Shown here piece by piece: positions 21,133-35,029 of a stretch of DNA of 64,000 bases. Numbering within the stretch: the stretch's first letter is position 1; the number at the start of each line of letters is the position of its first letter. The position numbers were made by a program, and so were the translations under genes. The notes below the pieces were generated by a model that was given only the letters and a program-made list of their open reading frames with translations, searched no databases and had not been told where the DNA came from. Source of the DNA: Leuctra nigra (lineage: Eukaryota > Arthropoda > Insecta > Plecoptera > Leuctridae); contig OW203763.1 of assembly GCA_934045905.1 (NCBI GenBank), positions 19,846,948-19,910,947 of the forward strand, given 5' to 3'.

Positions 21133-23860
21133 CTTCGGAACGTTCTATATAATGCGATCAAGCCGGCTCTCGTGTCTCTAGTACACAAACATCAATATCA
21201 ACATTGAAGGACCACCCTTTAAACCGCCTATAATAGTGAGACTTTCTCAATGCATTTAGAATTCTATGTATCGCTTCAACAATTAGTCAATTTTAAACGA
21301 GGTGGTCACAATCTTAAGGTCTTCATTAGTGATCTTTCTGCTATAATCATCAAGTTTATTCCAAAAATTATTTTCAGATTATTAGAGCACTAGACCTTTA
21401 CCCAAAGCTTCCAAACGAACTTTCAGAATTTCATCAAACAAATTCGTGGGATTCTATAACAATCATTAAACTACCTTTAGAACTATTACATTTACGTCCT
21501 TTATCTTTCAGTATGTCCTTCATAATCGATATAAAGCTATTGAATAAACTCGTGGGAGCTCTTTTAATAATATATTTGTACATTTAGGTTGAACCAGGCA
21601 CTGGGAAATGCCGATTAACTGATAAAATATACATGGTTTCGACTAAAATAAGGGTCTCTACATATACCAGGAATCATATTGTAAAAATCATAACATTTTA
21701 TTAAAATCTTGATCTTTATAAAAGTGTGTGTTTTATTTTTAATTTTAATTACAACTGCTATTTTATCACAATAACAATCTCACTATACCTTTAAATGTAG
21801 ACAACAATTAGCGTCCCAAAGTACGCCATTCACACTAGAACTCTTTAATAGGTTCATACATCAAAGTGTCTTGAAGAATATTTCATGTGAAAAATCTAAG
21901 ACTCCCCATTTTATTCTATTTTCCATTTTCCGATAAAAGCAGCTTCCAATCTTTTTTCTTTCCCCTTGTATATAATTTACCCTTTTCTTCTGTTCTGATT
22001 TTCTTTCTTTTCCTACACAACAATAAGTAAAGTGTTGTGGTTAACTTATATGTAGCGAATTTCAACGCGAAATTCCCTTGGATTTGTGAAAAGCAGTCTT
22101 TTGTTAGGAGATGCATGAGATAAAGTCTACGTTGAACAGAGCTATAAGAGTTAGTTGGCCATGTTGGGATTACTAGTCCCCTCACGTCGAGACCAAAACT
22201 TGTTGTTTCTGAAAGGGAAGAGGGGAAGGGTAAGGGGAAGGGTATGAGGAAATAAGGTCTAGAGAATGGGGTGAACCATTTAGAAAGACGAAAGCCATGC
22301 AAAAAAGGGGTGTGTTTAGTGTGTTTTGCTAATTTAGCGAGAAAGTAAATCATATTTTGACATGGATCATCGACTTTTGGGCGCAGGTATTTGGGTTAAA
22401 AGTCTCTTTTACTCATGAAAACAAACCATCAGGATCGAAACAGTTTGCCATGTTTCTAAATTTGTCGTTTTGGAATCCACTAATAGGACAAATAAGAACA
22501 CAGGAATAGGTTAAGACGTGCCAATCTCATTTCCTCTCAAAACGGAGAACATACCGAGTTTACGAAAACGTACGACCATAATTCTATTTCATATTTTAGT
22601 TTGTGTATGAACAATTCGTGACTAAAATACAAGCTTTCCGTTTTATAAACACACTTCGGGAAATGTTCTATGTAAAACGGTGGCAACTATTAGCACTATG
22701 CTAAACTGGCTAGCCTTAATATACGTTGTTAGTGGAGACTATTTATTTCGCGGGATTGCATTGAGGGGCATCTATATCCTTTCTGCAAACAGCCACGAAA
22801 CATTATACTAAAACCGGCCATACATTAGCTTAATACTTTAAACAAAAACCGAGAGAGATATGGTATATGGGATTTAAGAACGACATGATAATGTTTTAAT
22901 CAGGAAATGATATTACGTGAGAGATATTTTATGTTTTACGACCATGAGGCACCTCGTGAAATATCTACGAAAATAAGGATTTTTCCCTCAGATAGCTGGA
23001 TTCGAATTTCAGTTAGGCAGATGTTAGATTTGTCATTAGTCATTCAATTTCCACGGGGATGTCCTAACAGCAATTCGTCAATTAACTTTTACAATATTCA
23101 CTAAAATTTAAAATTTTTTATCAACTTCACACAATATTTTATATAAGTATGTAAATAAATTATATTTTCTGCTTTTTTATGTTTTATATATTTACTTCAG
23201 AAAATCATACGAAATGTGTAATGTAATTTCGGGAGCACAGCAGAATCAATTAATTCCAATAATCCATATTATTCCAATGTGTATTTATTTTACTTCCGTC
23301 CTAATTAACGGAGAGTATAAGCTCTGCTATATTTTATGCTGAAGCCCCATGGCATGCCAGTAGATAATCGTTCAATAAAAATCTGGAACATCCTCCGCGA
23401 AATTCTCTCGCATCAAAATCATCTCCAACCCGCACCTTCACCAAAACCCATAGAAAAAAAAAACATTTCCCAATAATATTCAGATAATGTTAACAGGATC
23501 AATATACCGTATCCGAACGTTCTGCAATGTTAATCTTGCTGTCATGTCATATTTCGGTAACACTCTCCATATTGGCTAGTAATTGATTATAGTCCTTGAG
23601 TACCTTGGGGCTTGTTTCGCGGTTTTAGCCCATGGTAGAAGCGGTGGTTAGAAAGCACCCTAAAAGCTTAATGGAAAATAACCCTGAATTTCGCAAAGAT
23701 AATATAATATTACAGGTAGTCCAGGCTTCAGAGAGGATCTACGAGGAGATTCCAGGATGTCATGTTTGTTGCCCTCTTCCACCGTGTTGGCCGGCGTGCA
23801 AAGGCTAATTACGCTCAGGACTTTTGGCTCCTGATGAAGAGAATGAAACGGTAACTCTTT
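21133..23860. other. Upstream flank of the gene, no coding feature supported
   Basis: Should contain the 5' UTR or a 5' intron of the minus-strand gene, but no convincing promoter or leader exon was recognised. A minus-strand frame of 145 codons at 21916-22353 has pyrimidine/purine-rich composition and no recognisable domain, so it is not called. The rest is AT-rich. Confidence 0.5.
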
Positions 23861-23861
23861 T

Positions 23862-24135
23862 CATAATTCATATTTTCCCATATTGCGTATCCAGTCTGTT
23901 TTTAATGATGTGTTATCTAGTGACTTGTTCTGTGATATAGATATTTTTAATGATTCTTTTACTGATTTTAAAGACTCTGTTGACGAGGTTCTGTCCAATG
24001 TTTTTATATAGAACCGATCTAGTTGTAATTCGTTTTCATTGTTTGTGATATTATGTCTGTTGTTATGTTCTCATGTTTTTATTATATTGCACTTGTGGGG
24101 CTTCGGCCCTGTTGACAATAAAGATTAAATAAATA
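23862..24135 (+). mobile_element. 3' end of a LINE (non-LTR retrotransposon), truncated
   Basis: An open frame from about 23850 to the TAG at 24009-24011 ends ...DSFTDFKDSVDEVLSNVFI, which looks like the acidic C-terminal tail of a LINE ORF2. It is followed by a short 3' UTR with a hairpin-like GGGGCTTCGGCCC and the tail ACAATAAAGATTAAATAAAT. A simple A/T-rich tail after AATAAAG is typical of non-LTR elements. The reverse transcriptase itself is absent (5' truncated). Clade not assigned. Confidence 0.6.
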
Positions 24136-24379
24136 TCTTAAAAATTGTTTTAAATTTGTTGAGACATTGTTTAACTTTGTACGCGCTTACAAAAAATTTA
24201 GTTATTTCCATATGTATCAGTTCTTTGCCAATAACCAATCGAATACTCAATAAAATTCGAATAATCAAAAGCCGCATTTCTTCTTTGATTTAATAATGCT
24301 ATTGATTGAGAGTGGGAATTGCAAGGCTGCTTTTGCATGAAGCGTCTTTTTGAGTCGTAGATTTGCCAGCGTATTTGGC

Positions 24380-24575
24380 CTACATGGAACGCTTGTCTCG
24401 TCCGAAAGCGACCAGACACGGCGACACAACTTTTCAACGCAACATGTCGCGCGTCTTTTAACCAGGACAACAGGCAATGTAAGGCGACTTTCAGACGGGC
24501 GACACAGCGTCAAAGATTTGCGAGAGTCTGGGAAACTTGTTGGCGACGTTTTGTCGCCATGTGTTCAGAAGTCGT
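24380..24575. repeat. GC-rich patch with repeated GCGAC/GTCGC motifs
   Basis: Unusually GC-rich for its surroundings, with many GCGAC or GTCGC pentamers and partially inverted blocks (GAAAGCGAC against GGCGACTTTC). Overlapping open frames exist on both strands. Probably a degenerate mobile-element end; not identified. Confidence 0.4.
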
Positions 24576-26052
24576 GAATATTAATATAATTCAAGAACAT
24601 TGCATTGTTCCTTATATAAATGTATTCGTGAAATTAATATTTATCTTACATTTATATTTGATCTGATGAAAATTACAAACGAAATGACTTTATTACATCC
24701 TTGACGACGTTGAGCCCGTGAGTCATACTAATTCAGTCGTCCCAGGAAAACCACTGAGCTGAAATAAACCGATAACACTGCGATAACACGAGACGATGTC
24801 GACACAACTACGTCAGTTCGCTACGGTGAACGATCGTGACGTCACAGGAGTTCCGTCCACTCAAACTATATTTATTTGTCCACGGATGTAAACAACTCGG
24901 ACTCGTTCAATCCATTGGGAAACGTCATGGATACTTCGTACCCCTATGCTCTATATTTCACATTTCCAGCAAATTTCAACCTCTAATTCCGAAAATTGTA
25001 TTTCTTTACCTACATTTTCTATAGAAGTTAATGCCCCATTACGTAAAATCAAAGCCGACACGAATCTGCTACTGCACGTTAAAATTGCATCGCTAGCGTG
25101 CCTGATGCTAATCAATAATAAATGGTATTTCCAAACTTGGAATTTAAAAAAAGGTAAAATCGTCTGCGGTCCTTTTCAAAGAGTTTTTCTTCCGTAAAGG
25201 AAATAGCGTAGTTTATATTTTATTACGTTCAGGAATTAACGTTAAACACCTTCCATTGATCAGAGATGTACTAATTGACCCATCTCAGCGTTTACGAAAG
25301 GTTCCTATAATTCTCCTGATATCGGGTGTCTCGATTACCTAGCAAGAAAGAAGCTATAATGTTGCCTTTGCTTCACATGGCACCTCTTCCCTGCTCCTCT
25401 AACGGGAGGGATCATCTCTGATTACTTCATGCTAAATACCCTCTCACCCCTCCCCCTCGCCTCTCATGGCACGCCAACTGCAGGAATCTGAAGCTGGGAG
25501 GACATGGGTTCAAAGCTAAGTTCAGATATCACAAATACAAGCATGTTCAAAGTTTCAGTAAATTTCATCAATTATCTAAGATAAATTTAGACCATAAACA
25601 GCGTAAAAATTCAAAAGCTTTTTTTCAATATCCGAGGAAAAAACTGAGGCTGAAAAACTTTGGATGTCTAAAATAAAATTCTTCGGATTTAGGCTACATG
25701 ATTTTGTTAATGATTTTGTTCATTTGTTCATGATTTTGTGATTCAGCGGCCTTTAGAGATTATACGCGGCTGGCTGACCCAAACCTCTAATTGGCGCCAA
25801 TTTCGGTGTCTATACCGTCGTTAGGTGGTATGAGCACATCGACATTGTTTTAACACTTGGTCTGCGGCTGGACCAGAGGAGGAATAAGCATCTCAAGCTA
25901 TCTCAATTCATAGAGAATTCATAAGGTCGAGTTTTACATCAAATGTAATTCGAATGTACAATCAACTGAACGGCAACACTGTAATGCAATTATTATACCT
26001 TTGCGTATAAAGCCTCTCTTTATGCTCAGAAGGGAAGTGAGAAGTGAAAAAT

Positions 26053-26100
26053 ATCCGGCCGAACCGGGGCTCGAGCCCGGTACTTAGCAAGTACCGTCAT
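26053..26100 (-). repeat. tRNA-derived SINE head fragment
   Basis: Minus strand contains CCGGGCTCGAGCCCCGG (T-arm/B-box-like) followed by CCGGATATTTTT, closely resembling the tRNA-like unit at 50212-50284 and its downstream GGATATTTTT. Truncated copy of the same SINE family. Confidence 0.5.
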
Positions 26101-26639
26101 ATCATTCTGTTTTCCATAAAAAAAATATAATAATAAGTTCTGTAATATTACAATGTGCAGGATTACAATGGTGGCAGTGATAGGATAAAAACAAAATGGA
26201 TCTAACCCTTCAGTCTTCTTAGGATAGATGATGATTATTAACATTGTTACCTAGCAATTATCACAAATCACTCGTACAAGTTGGAAAAGTAAGTGAAACT
26301 GACGTTATGGAGTGTCCCAGCCCACCAATTATGATTTAAGGAGGCATGCCCGAATAGAGTCTCTGATAGATATCTGATCTAATATGTTTATTTGATACAT
26401 CATTGCACCGTTTAAATGCAATAATAAGCGTGCAAGCGGAGCTCATTTCCAAGATAAATCACTTATAAATGTGAGTTAGCCGGCGAGTAGGAACAACAAA
26501 TTCGTTTTCCTAGTAAATATTAAATTTAGACTATTTCCTCCCGATAGATTCTAACCGAATTTTAACATTAAGTATGTGTATTAAACATTAAGGCACAACT
26601 ACACGGAAGTTTTTGAAATTTTAAACACCAAAATCGTAA

Positions 26640-26800
26640 TAATTTTCCTATACCTCCTGTATTAAAATTTTCTCATGTTCTGAAGACATAAAATTAAAAA
26701 ACTCAATACAAGTCGAGAGTTTCAAGTTACATGACACTTGACGAATCTTTCATATTTAAATATATTGGAAATATTGAAAAAATAATAAATAATGTGAATT
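26640..26800 (+). repeat. Dispersed repeat R1, copy c (diverged)
   Basis: Same order of blocks as 1384-1600 (TTTTCCTATACCTCC, ACATAAAATTAAAAAACTCA, ATATTTAAATATATTGG) with more substitutions. Older copy. Confidence 0.55.
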
Positions 26801-29800
26801 GTAATAAATAATATTTTCGGAGACCTCTATTCGGACAACTCTCCTTAATTCGTAATTGACGAATCAGCTCCAATATTATCGTTAATCGATTTAACAAATC
26901 CTATTCTAAAAACAAAACAATACCTGATGGCTGACATAGCCACAAACCGTAGTGTATATACGGGCATGTTCACTCAGTAAAATATGTATTCCAGTTTTAC
27001 ATTTATAGATTCCTTCTACATATTGCCATTGTAAAATTATCCACTTTTCAAATATGCTACATCGTTCCATGTCAAGGTTTTGTACACCGCGGGGAGATTT
27101 AATGTAATTTGCTTGAATCTGCACAAACCTCGGGTAATGATTCCGTGTCAATCTAATTTCCAGCATTCATACGGGTTTATAGGACGTAGATGCTTCCATA
27201 CGATAGGGTTCTATAGTTAGAGAGCTAATGCACAGCGATCTTTGTTTTGGAATTCAGTTGAGGTTTGGTCCGCTAATGTGTTTGTTCTTATTAAAAAGAT
27301 ACTCGGAAATATATTCTATACACAATTTTATATGTTGCTAACACTGTTAATGACATAAATTACGTAATATAAACAATTATCTGGTGATTTAACCATTCTT
27401 CCTTTATTATTACAAGGAACAATCTCGAATATTAAATAACTTTTTGAAAATAACTCTGTTAAAAAATGGATGTCAATAAAAATCATCTATTTTGTCCATC
27501 CGATTTATGTTAACCTAAAATAGAAAACAAAGTTAACCTGGGAAAGTGGCGTTATCTCTCACTGCTCTCACTTCGTTGATTTTAGTTCCGGCACAAACTT
27601 GACTGTACCAGTCAAATACCGATAACAATAAAAGATGAGATATCTCAACGTGCAAACGAAAGGTGGAAAGATGCTTTCGCTGCAAAAAAAAATCGAATAA
27701 CATGTACGGAAAAGATTTAATTGTGTTTAGATTAATTGAAACAATACCATTCAACTATTTCGATACTTATCTACAAAGCACACACAAAAACTTCGACTCA
27801 CGAAAACTATCAAACATTTCCGACCGTTCTCCGGCATTTATCGAAATGCTGCGTCTTAGACTCGATAATTACTACCTTTCTTTCCCATAATTCCACTTCC
27901 TGGGTATTTACGTCTCTGACAGAGCTGACGCACGCGTACCACGACGATCTAAGTGAATGATATCAGGTGGTTGATGCTGTGGAAGGAACATGCTAGAGGA
28001 GGATACACATTTCTCTTCATTCACGTTGTGTGCGTTACGATTAACTTGCAAAATGCGTTGAAACTTCTTTACGGAGAACTTAGAAACCGACTTGCACGAT
28101 GTCTATCAATTCGAGAAGACACTTGTGGAAATGTAGTGCGGTTCAGCGACTAGAGAATTGTCGTTTGCTTCAGAGATGTTTGGCAGCGTGATACATATTT
28201 TGTAAAAATGTCATATGGTAATTGCAATCATATATTTGCAATATTACCGAAATTGAAATTGATTTGTATGTCTTGAATTCATAACAAATCCAAGACTTAT
28301 AGATAATTCCACAAAATTTTCAGGTCAATTAGGAAGTCGGATTCGAGTACAAATGAGCGATAAAATATTTTGTAACCTCTACCGAAACAGAAGTTTGGAC
28401 TCTAGAGAGAAATACTAAAACAACAATTGAGTCATATTACTGGATGCAGCTATTATGTTGGGAACATAAAGAAGAAAAACATAAAACTACAAATTACCCT
28501 TCACATCTCTTAATTAAACATTTGCGCGTTAAAGAAAATTCTTCTCTTCTACTCAGAAACGTTCCATCTGAAAATGCTCATATTTTCCACTTAATTTCCC
28601 CTCCCTCTCTTTCTCTCTCGAACTCAACATCAATAAATAGTTGTCAGTCGATTAACCAGTATTCCATTTCACTCCAAACTTCTGACATTCATTCTCTCCT
28701 AACTTGGCCTTTGCGTTTACGTTTGCTTTTTTCTCTTGAAGTTTATTTAAGTACATTTTCACGTGACTCGGTTCCTCCTTCTATCTAGCTCTTGGCAATG
28801 TTCTTCCTTGCTCCTATATGGGATACCTGTCAATACTTTACGAATTGAATTAAGGTCTTGTGGGCTCTTGAATGCAGCGATCCTTTGCGCACACCAAGCA
28901 AAGGTTTGGCGAGAAAGAAAAAGAAGAGTTTGAGCGGAGTGTCGGTTTGATTCTTGTTGAATCTTGACCTGCAATGATTGAATTCCAGACACGCAAGTAA
29001 ACCATTCGAGCCGCCTCCAATGCACTAACGTGAGCTGAAACTACCCAAATCACTAGTCTATAATAAAGTCTACACCACCCCCAACCACCTCGCTACAACC
29101 AATGTGAGCCGGAACAGAGTTCCGAGAAGAAACAAGATTATGTACAAGGTTAGTTTACTTTTCGCGTTTTCCACGGTTCAAACTATACGTTACAAATTGT
29201 TGAACGTTTTCCAGAAATCCATAACTCGAATGGAAGTCGGAATATTAGTACGTAATTGCACAAAATCCGATTCTTGTTGCGGAAGAAAATTGGGTCATGA
29301 TCTACCCCCGAAACGGCTGGTTTATCGTTTACCGGTAGACTTTATTTCGGCGGGCTTTGGTCAGGCAACGACCTAAAGTGCATCTTAATCAATTCGGTGT
29401 CAAATTGGCAGAGAAAAAAGAAAGAGAAAATCAGTTGTTATCTCCACAAATAATTCTCCAGAGGGGAATCTCTATTCTCGGTCTTTTCACCTATGTGAAA
29501 AGTTATGTTATTGCGCCAACTGCAGTGTTCGCAAAGCAGATGCACTGAATCCACTTTCTAGAGACAAAACTTGACGTATCATGATTACAAAAAGTAACAC
29601 CTTTACGTAATCTTTCAGAACTTGTATTCAAACTCCAAACTAAACAAGAAACGAACGTAAATTATTGACAAGTGATTGATTTTTCTCTTCGTCAACATCT
29701 CAAAATTCTTTATGAAGACTAAATAGTCATTTATTAAAGTCTATTAATAACCAAAATCGTCGTTAGTAGCGCCTTGACAAGATGAAGTATGCAATGCCTT

Positions 29801-32800
29801 CAACGAAAACTATATTCTAAAGACTTCTCCATAGTTACTAATAGGTGTTTTGGCATTCATTTATCATCGCCACCCATCTTCGCAAACACCTCTAAACATT
29901 GGCATCGTACCCCCTCCCCCCAAACAAAATGGCGCTTAGCTTCTTGCAGAGTTTTGCGATTATTCACACAGAGATATACACTGGCCTGCGATTTACTGAT
30001 GCATTTTGTCATCATAGGGTCGTTTAAGAGAGCAGCTTCATTGGTTAGATGACAGAGTAGTTGCGAAGATGAAGAAGACCAAAGGATGTTGGAGATTAAC
30101 GGTCATAAACTGTTTGGGATAAATGATGAGTTGTAATGGATGTCAAAGATGGCGATGCTTCTTGCATGGAAACAGCTACATAATCAAGAGTCACATATAG
30201 ATATTTGGATTTGGATTTCTTAATGTTTGTTTTTTGCTGTCCTGAATACAATTCTAGAGATCGATGGCATAATGTTAGGCAATACTGTAAGAAATAATTT
30301 GAAATGCAAAATACACACGGTTCACTCAACTATAATTTGATTACGTATTGGTTTGTATTATGATAATGATTATGACATTGAGGTAGTGCGATACCAAATT
30401 CAAACGTATAATCAAACACGAATTCGATCTTGATAAATTGCTCATCCGTGTGGTTATTATTTAGTTATACGAACAAGCAATTTGTGAAACGTTCTACCAA
30501 AAAAAATCACAATTTCAAGGAAAACAGAAAAATCACCTGTCAGTCCAAGTGTGAATATCCTAAATGACTGCCACGCAAAAAATACCAAATTAATGTAAGC
30601 TTTATCAAAGAACGAAGGTAGGCTTTGCCTTGCTCTTGCCATTTACAGTGCCGTAGAGAGTTAAGGGGGCTGATTGGAGAAAGGGATGGGGAAGGGAAAT
30701 GGGAAAGAGGAAGATTCACACCTTTCAGAGAGCACCTTTTCATAAAAAAATTATAAACATTTCTTTGTCGCTCAAAATGGAAGATCATTTAATGTAGAGA
30801 ATATTATATCCTGCGTAAAAATATAATGATGTAGAATTAAAGACTATTATCAGACTCATAAAATACGTCTCCTACAGCAAATGTTGATCTGAAGAGTGAG
30901 AGGGAGAGTAGGGTAAATACACCCTCCAATATTAATGCGTTCTGTATAGCCATCATGTAAGATTTATTTCAACACTTACAACACCTGTCTACCTCTACAT
31001 TGACACGCATTAGTGCAAAAATCTTTCATATGCTCTTAAAAACCTTAAGTATATTCAGTTTCTTAAAATTTCCTACTAAATTATTTGACATTGGAATGGA
31101 ATATTCAACACTTTCATAATGTTTGCTCTTCAATTTTGGAATTACAAAATGAAACGAGGTCACATGCATAATATATTAATTATACAAGTTAGTAAATATT
31201 ATTTGAAATTTCATGTAGCACAACTATACCTCAACAATGTTAAACATGGTAAAAATGTAACATCCGTTCTGGATACATTGTATTATAGTAGGAAGACGTA
31301 ATCTCAACAACTTTCGTAATCGTTTCTGGTCGGATATGATAGCTATGTTTCTCTCAGGTATCTGATTCTATCTGAACAAACGTAAGAATTGTCTTATGCG
31401 CATTACACAATTGTTTTAATCGGAGATCATGTAGATGGAACACGGAAGACGCTAAACTTAAGATGTGAAATCAAAAGGACTGGCATTAGTTATACACATC
31501 TTCACGCTTGGAGAACGCTCTGCATAAAAACTCAGTAACATACAAAATAGAGAGATTATTCCAACTTATACGGGTACAACTCTTTTTCTGTTTGACGAAA
31601 GACAAATCACAGCAATTTTTTTGAGAACCGTAAAAATACTTGGATCAGTGTATTTTTACGAGAGGAACTGAACCAAAAATTGGTCTAAAGACCATACTTA
31701 TTTATAAGTCAAATGAATCACGACATATGTTTGCAAATTTAAATTACAATTAAAATTAACAAAAATAAATATTTTTTCTTTTAATAGTGCCCACTTGTTG
31801 AATAAATAACGTAAAACGATTTGTCGTGAATTGGAATACTATCATCCCCAGCAAATCTAGCATTGACAACAGACATTAGCATTCACATTTACTATACTTA
31901 CAAATTCAATTATTCCAAGGAAATTGCGTACTCGGTGATTATGCACACCACAAAGCTAGATGGCGTCGGGCAAAATAATAACCAATCTTAACATTGACTT
32001 TGCACGTACCATAAGAAATTAAAACGAACTTATTATTAACTGACGTCAAGTCAATGTCGTCGTTGCGGCATCAAAGACGAAGTTAGAACATAATGAAGGA
32101 GTTTTTAATGAAACTTTAATGATTGATTCGGGGCAAGTATTGTAAAACTAATTTCTTACTAATCGCTTTCCACTTTTCGCAGCGACCCATGGATGATTTG
32201 GCGTCGGTTCGGAAATATATCCGTAGGTATTTTCCAGGATAAATGTGAAAGATGTTGGAATTAATAATAATGTCAAGGATTATCTCATAATCTAAGCACC
32301 ATGGTTGTGACTCGATCGCTAAAGACAGAGTTTTGAACTTTGCTCGTTACTTTTATTAATTACATTCTTTTATATGGATAAAAAACGAAAAGGTCCAGAA
32401 TAAACGAAATCAAAGCTTACAGGTTACTGGTTAGAGAATCAGGGCCTGGGGCTTAATCGAGTTAAAGTTAAGGGGACAATGCACCAAAAAATATGAGTAT
32501 GGTGTACGTCATCAGTCTGAAAATTTTACACAAAAACAATATGATGTGAGAAGGATTTTTTAAACTATTGCTATCTTCATCCACAATTTTGAAAATAAAT
32601 CCATGAAATATTTTTTCGAACAGTAAACATAAAAGCCCTCAATATCTAGTATGGATTTTGTATTATTTTAATTGATTTTTTAATTATGAGTAGGTATACA
32701 AATATTTTAAATTTTTTAAATTTGTGTAAGTATTGTTATATTTTTCTCAAAATTTACAAACTGCATCGTCAATTCCATACTTACTATACTAATTAACACA

Positions 32801-34812
32801 CTCAAAAAAATGAGCTAAATAGCTTCTTCCATTAAAAAGTAGATGCATTTTGAATTCAAATTTTTGTTGGAAAAAGTTTCCAGTTATAAGTCTGCAAAAA
32901 TTGCTTAGTATGTCCAATACTGTGTGATTTGAGCATAAACGTTTCACTGAGAGGAGATTTTTTTTTTAATTATGTGTACTTATCTCACAATATTGTCCCT
33001 GGTATCAATTTAAAGCTAAAACAGAGGGGAATATCAATGTAATATAAAACAAAAAAAAACGAAAAGTTGGGCGCATCTATTGGATGTTATGTGGGATCAC
33101 AATTTTTCCATTAGCGCAGAAAAAAAGTATTTCTAAAAAGGTATGAACATAACTGACAATAATCAATGTAGGCAAGCACAATCCTATCCTGGGGCCTCTA
33201 GTAACCAGGCTGATCTGGAATGACCCTTATTATCCACTTTATTGAAACTGAAGGTAACCTTCATAATTCTTCAGCATTAATTAAATACCTTTCCCTTTCC
33301 ATATTATACTTCTATCTATTTAGAACTCCATTACTGGAACAATAATTGTTCAATTCACGTCGTAAACCACGCTGTGGTGCTTGGACCCAATGGTCTCTGG
33401 CATTTCTGTGTTGAGATCAAATTCAAGTCCCAACTGTTATCACTCATCCATGATGAAATATTGGCCTCTTGGGACACGATAATGTAACAGAATATTAGCA
33501 TAGACTCTCTGTTAATCAGTACATTGGCATTAATAATTATAACCCTAACATGCGAAAACCCTTATGTGACGGAAACAGAGAGTGCGAGAATTTTGCTCCG
33601 GAAACTCCTCCTTTATGAATGTGTTATAATTATACGAACTACCACTGAAGAACTTTTGTTTGAGTATAATTGCATTGTGGTCTCCTATTTGAACAATATG
33701 CCTATTTTATGAGGTATGAGTCCAGTGAATTATTTCAAAAGCTGTGACAGAAGTAGTAGTAGGTTTCAGTACAAATTGTGTCCTATGCAGCATTACCATA
33801 GAATTGTGGATGTTCTTCTCAAAAGATATCCTTTTGAGATGGAAATTATACAGTTCTTTTTGGTATAAAGATCATGCATTTAAACGAGCGCTTTGATTTC
33901 TGAATTCATATTTTATCCAGTACATAATTTCATCCCCGAGTTACACTTGTAACTTTGTACACCAACCTTCCAGTGATTTATCGAATATAATTTTCTGCAA
34001 GCGTAACTAATGTATACTTGAAGAAATTGAACCTGTATTCCAAATTATTCTCTGTATAATTCATGAGAAAGTTATAAGAACAGCTCCATCACAGTACGTC
34101 AACACTATTTGCATATTATTACCGACACCTAACAATCTGCAAAATCAAAACAAACTCAACCACAACAAAGATTGAACAAAAGTATTTTTGAACTGGGGAC
34201 AAACTAGGGCGATGTATTTAAGAATCTTTATAAAAGTGCGTTTAATTGTTGACTGATGTCAACCGTATCAAACCACTCTCATTACGTCACTAATTAGTTA
34301 TTTTGGAGAGTAGCCCAGTCACTCCTATGCACGTAGTACAAAGCCTACATTTATAATAGATCTTGTCATCTATGAATAGAATGGAGACAGGTATACAGTT
34401 TGTTTTGCTCTATATCTTCATAATACAGCTCGTAATCTCAGAGATGAATCTGTCAAAGAGAAAACCATCCAAGTCCAATGAAAGTCGGCGTCATAAGAAA
34501 AGGAATAGTTGGTCATAATAGTTGGTAGCATTCGGTCAAAGGTTAAGTAGTTAAAGCAGGCGAAGAAGAACTGTCTATGCTGTGGTGGTGGGAATTGGGC
34601 CATGTGATGAATTGCTGTCAGTCTTATTTTGCTTGGAAGACCAGTGGCAGGACTAGGAGTGGGTTAAACGATGGTGACAAATATTGTGATTAGACCGCAG
34701 ACATTTTAGTCGGTTAATATGTGGAAAATTGGTGGGCTATGCCACAGAGAAGTAAATACCTAGTCTTATTTACTTATCTGTGGCTGTATGTATATGACAT
34801 TTTATTATGTAG

Positions 34813-35029
34813 GTACACTTGGCCAAACAAAACTTGAACGTTCAATAAATCTGATAGGCTGATAAATGTAAGATCGCACCATCAGAATTCAGCCTAAGCG
34901 ATCTCATTGTCTCACTCTAGTAGGTGACCTCACATTTCAATGATAATAACAAGCTTTGATTGGTTATGGGATATGACCAGCAGTCATTCAAATTTGGTCA
35001 ACGTTCAAGTTTTGTTTGGCCGAGTGTAC
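34813..35029. mobile_element. Inverted-repeat element, GTACACT-GGCCAAACA termini
   Basis: 217 bp with about 30-bp terminal inverted repeats: GTACACTTGGCCAAACAAAA at the left and the inverted ...TTTGTTTGGCCGAGTGTAC at the right, continuing through AACTTGAACGTT. The same termini bound the 3.1-kb inverted structure at 48437-51516, and interior blocks (TAAGATCG, TCTCACTCTAGTA) recur near 51767-51850. Confidence 0.82.

Larger units (their letters stand above)
24136..34812. other. 10.7-kb intergenic or intronic stretch without a supported gene
   Basis: AT-rich. Visible contents: a GCGAC-rich patch at about 24380-24575, a CRE-like TGACGTCA at 24837-24844 and another at 32041-32048, a tRNA-like fragment near 26053-26100, a diverged dispersed-repeat copy near 26640-26800 and an 11-bp hairpin at 31629-31660. 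Frames of 60-114 codons exist but none shows a recognisable domain, splice context or codon bias like that of the 1131-21116 gene. Confidence 0.5.

Noticed and set aside
21144..21153. TATA box (TTATATAG on the minus strand) for the gene
   Set aside because: A start site about 30 bp downstream would coincide with the ATG, leaving almost no leader; AT-rich matches are common here.
21916..22353. 145-codon minus-strand ORF
   Set aside because: Composition is driven by pyrimidine-rich sequence (runs of P, S, F, then K, R); no start context, domain or homologue recognised.
28444..28788. 114-codon plus-strand ORF
   Set aside because: Low-complexity Ser/Leu content from CTCTCTTTCTCTC-type DNA, with no other support.
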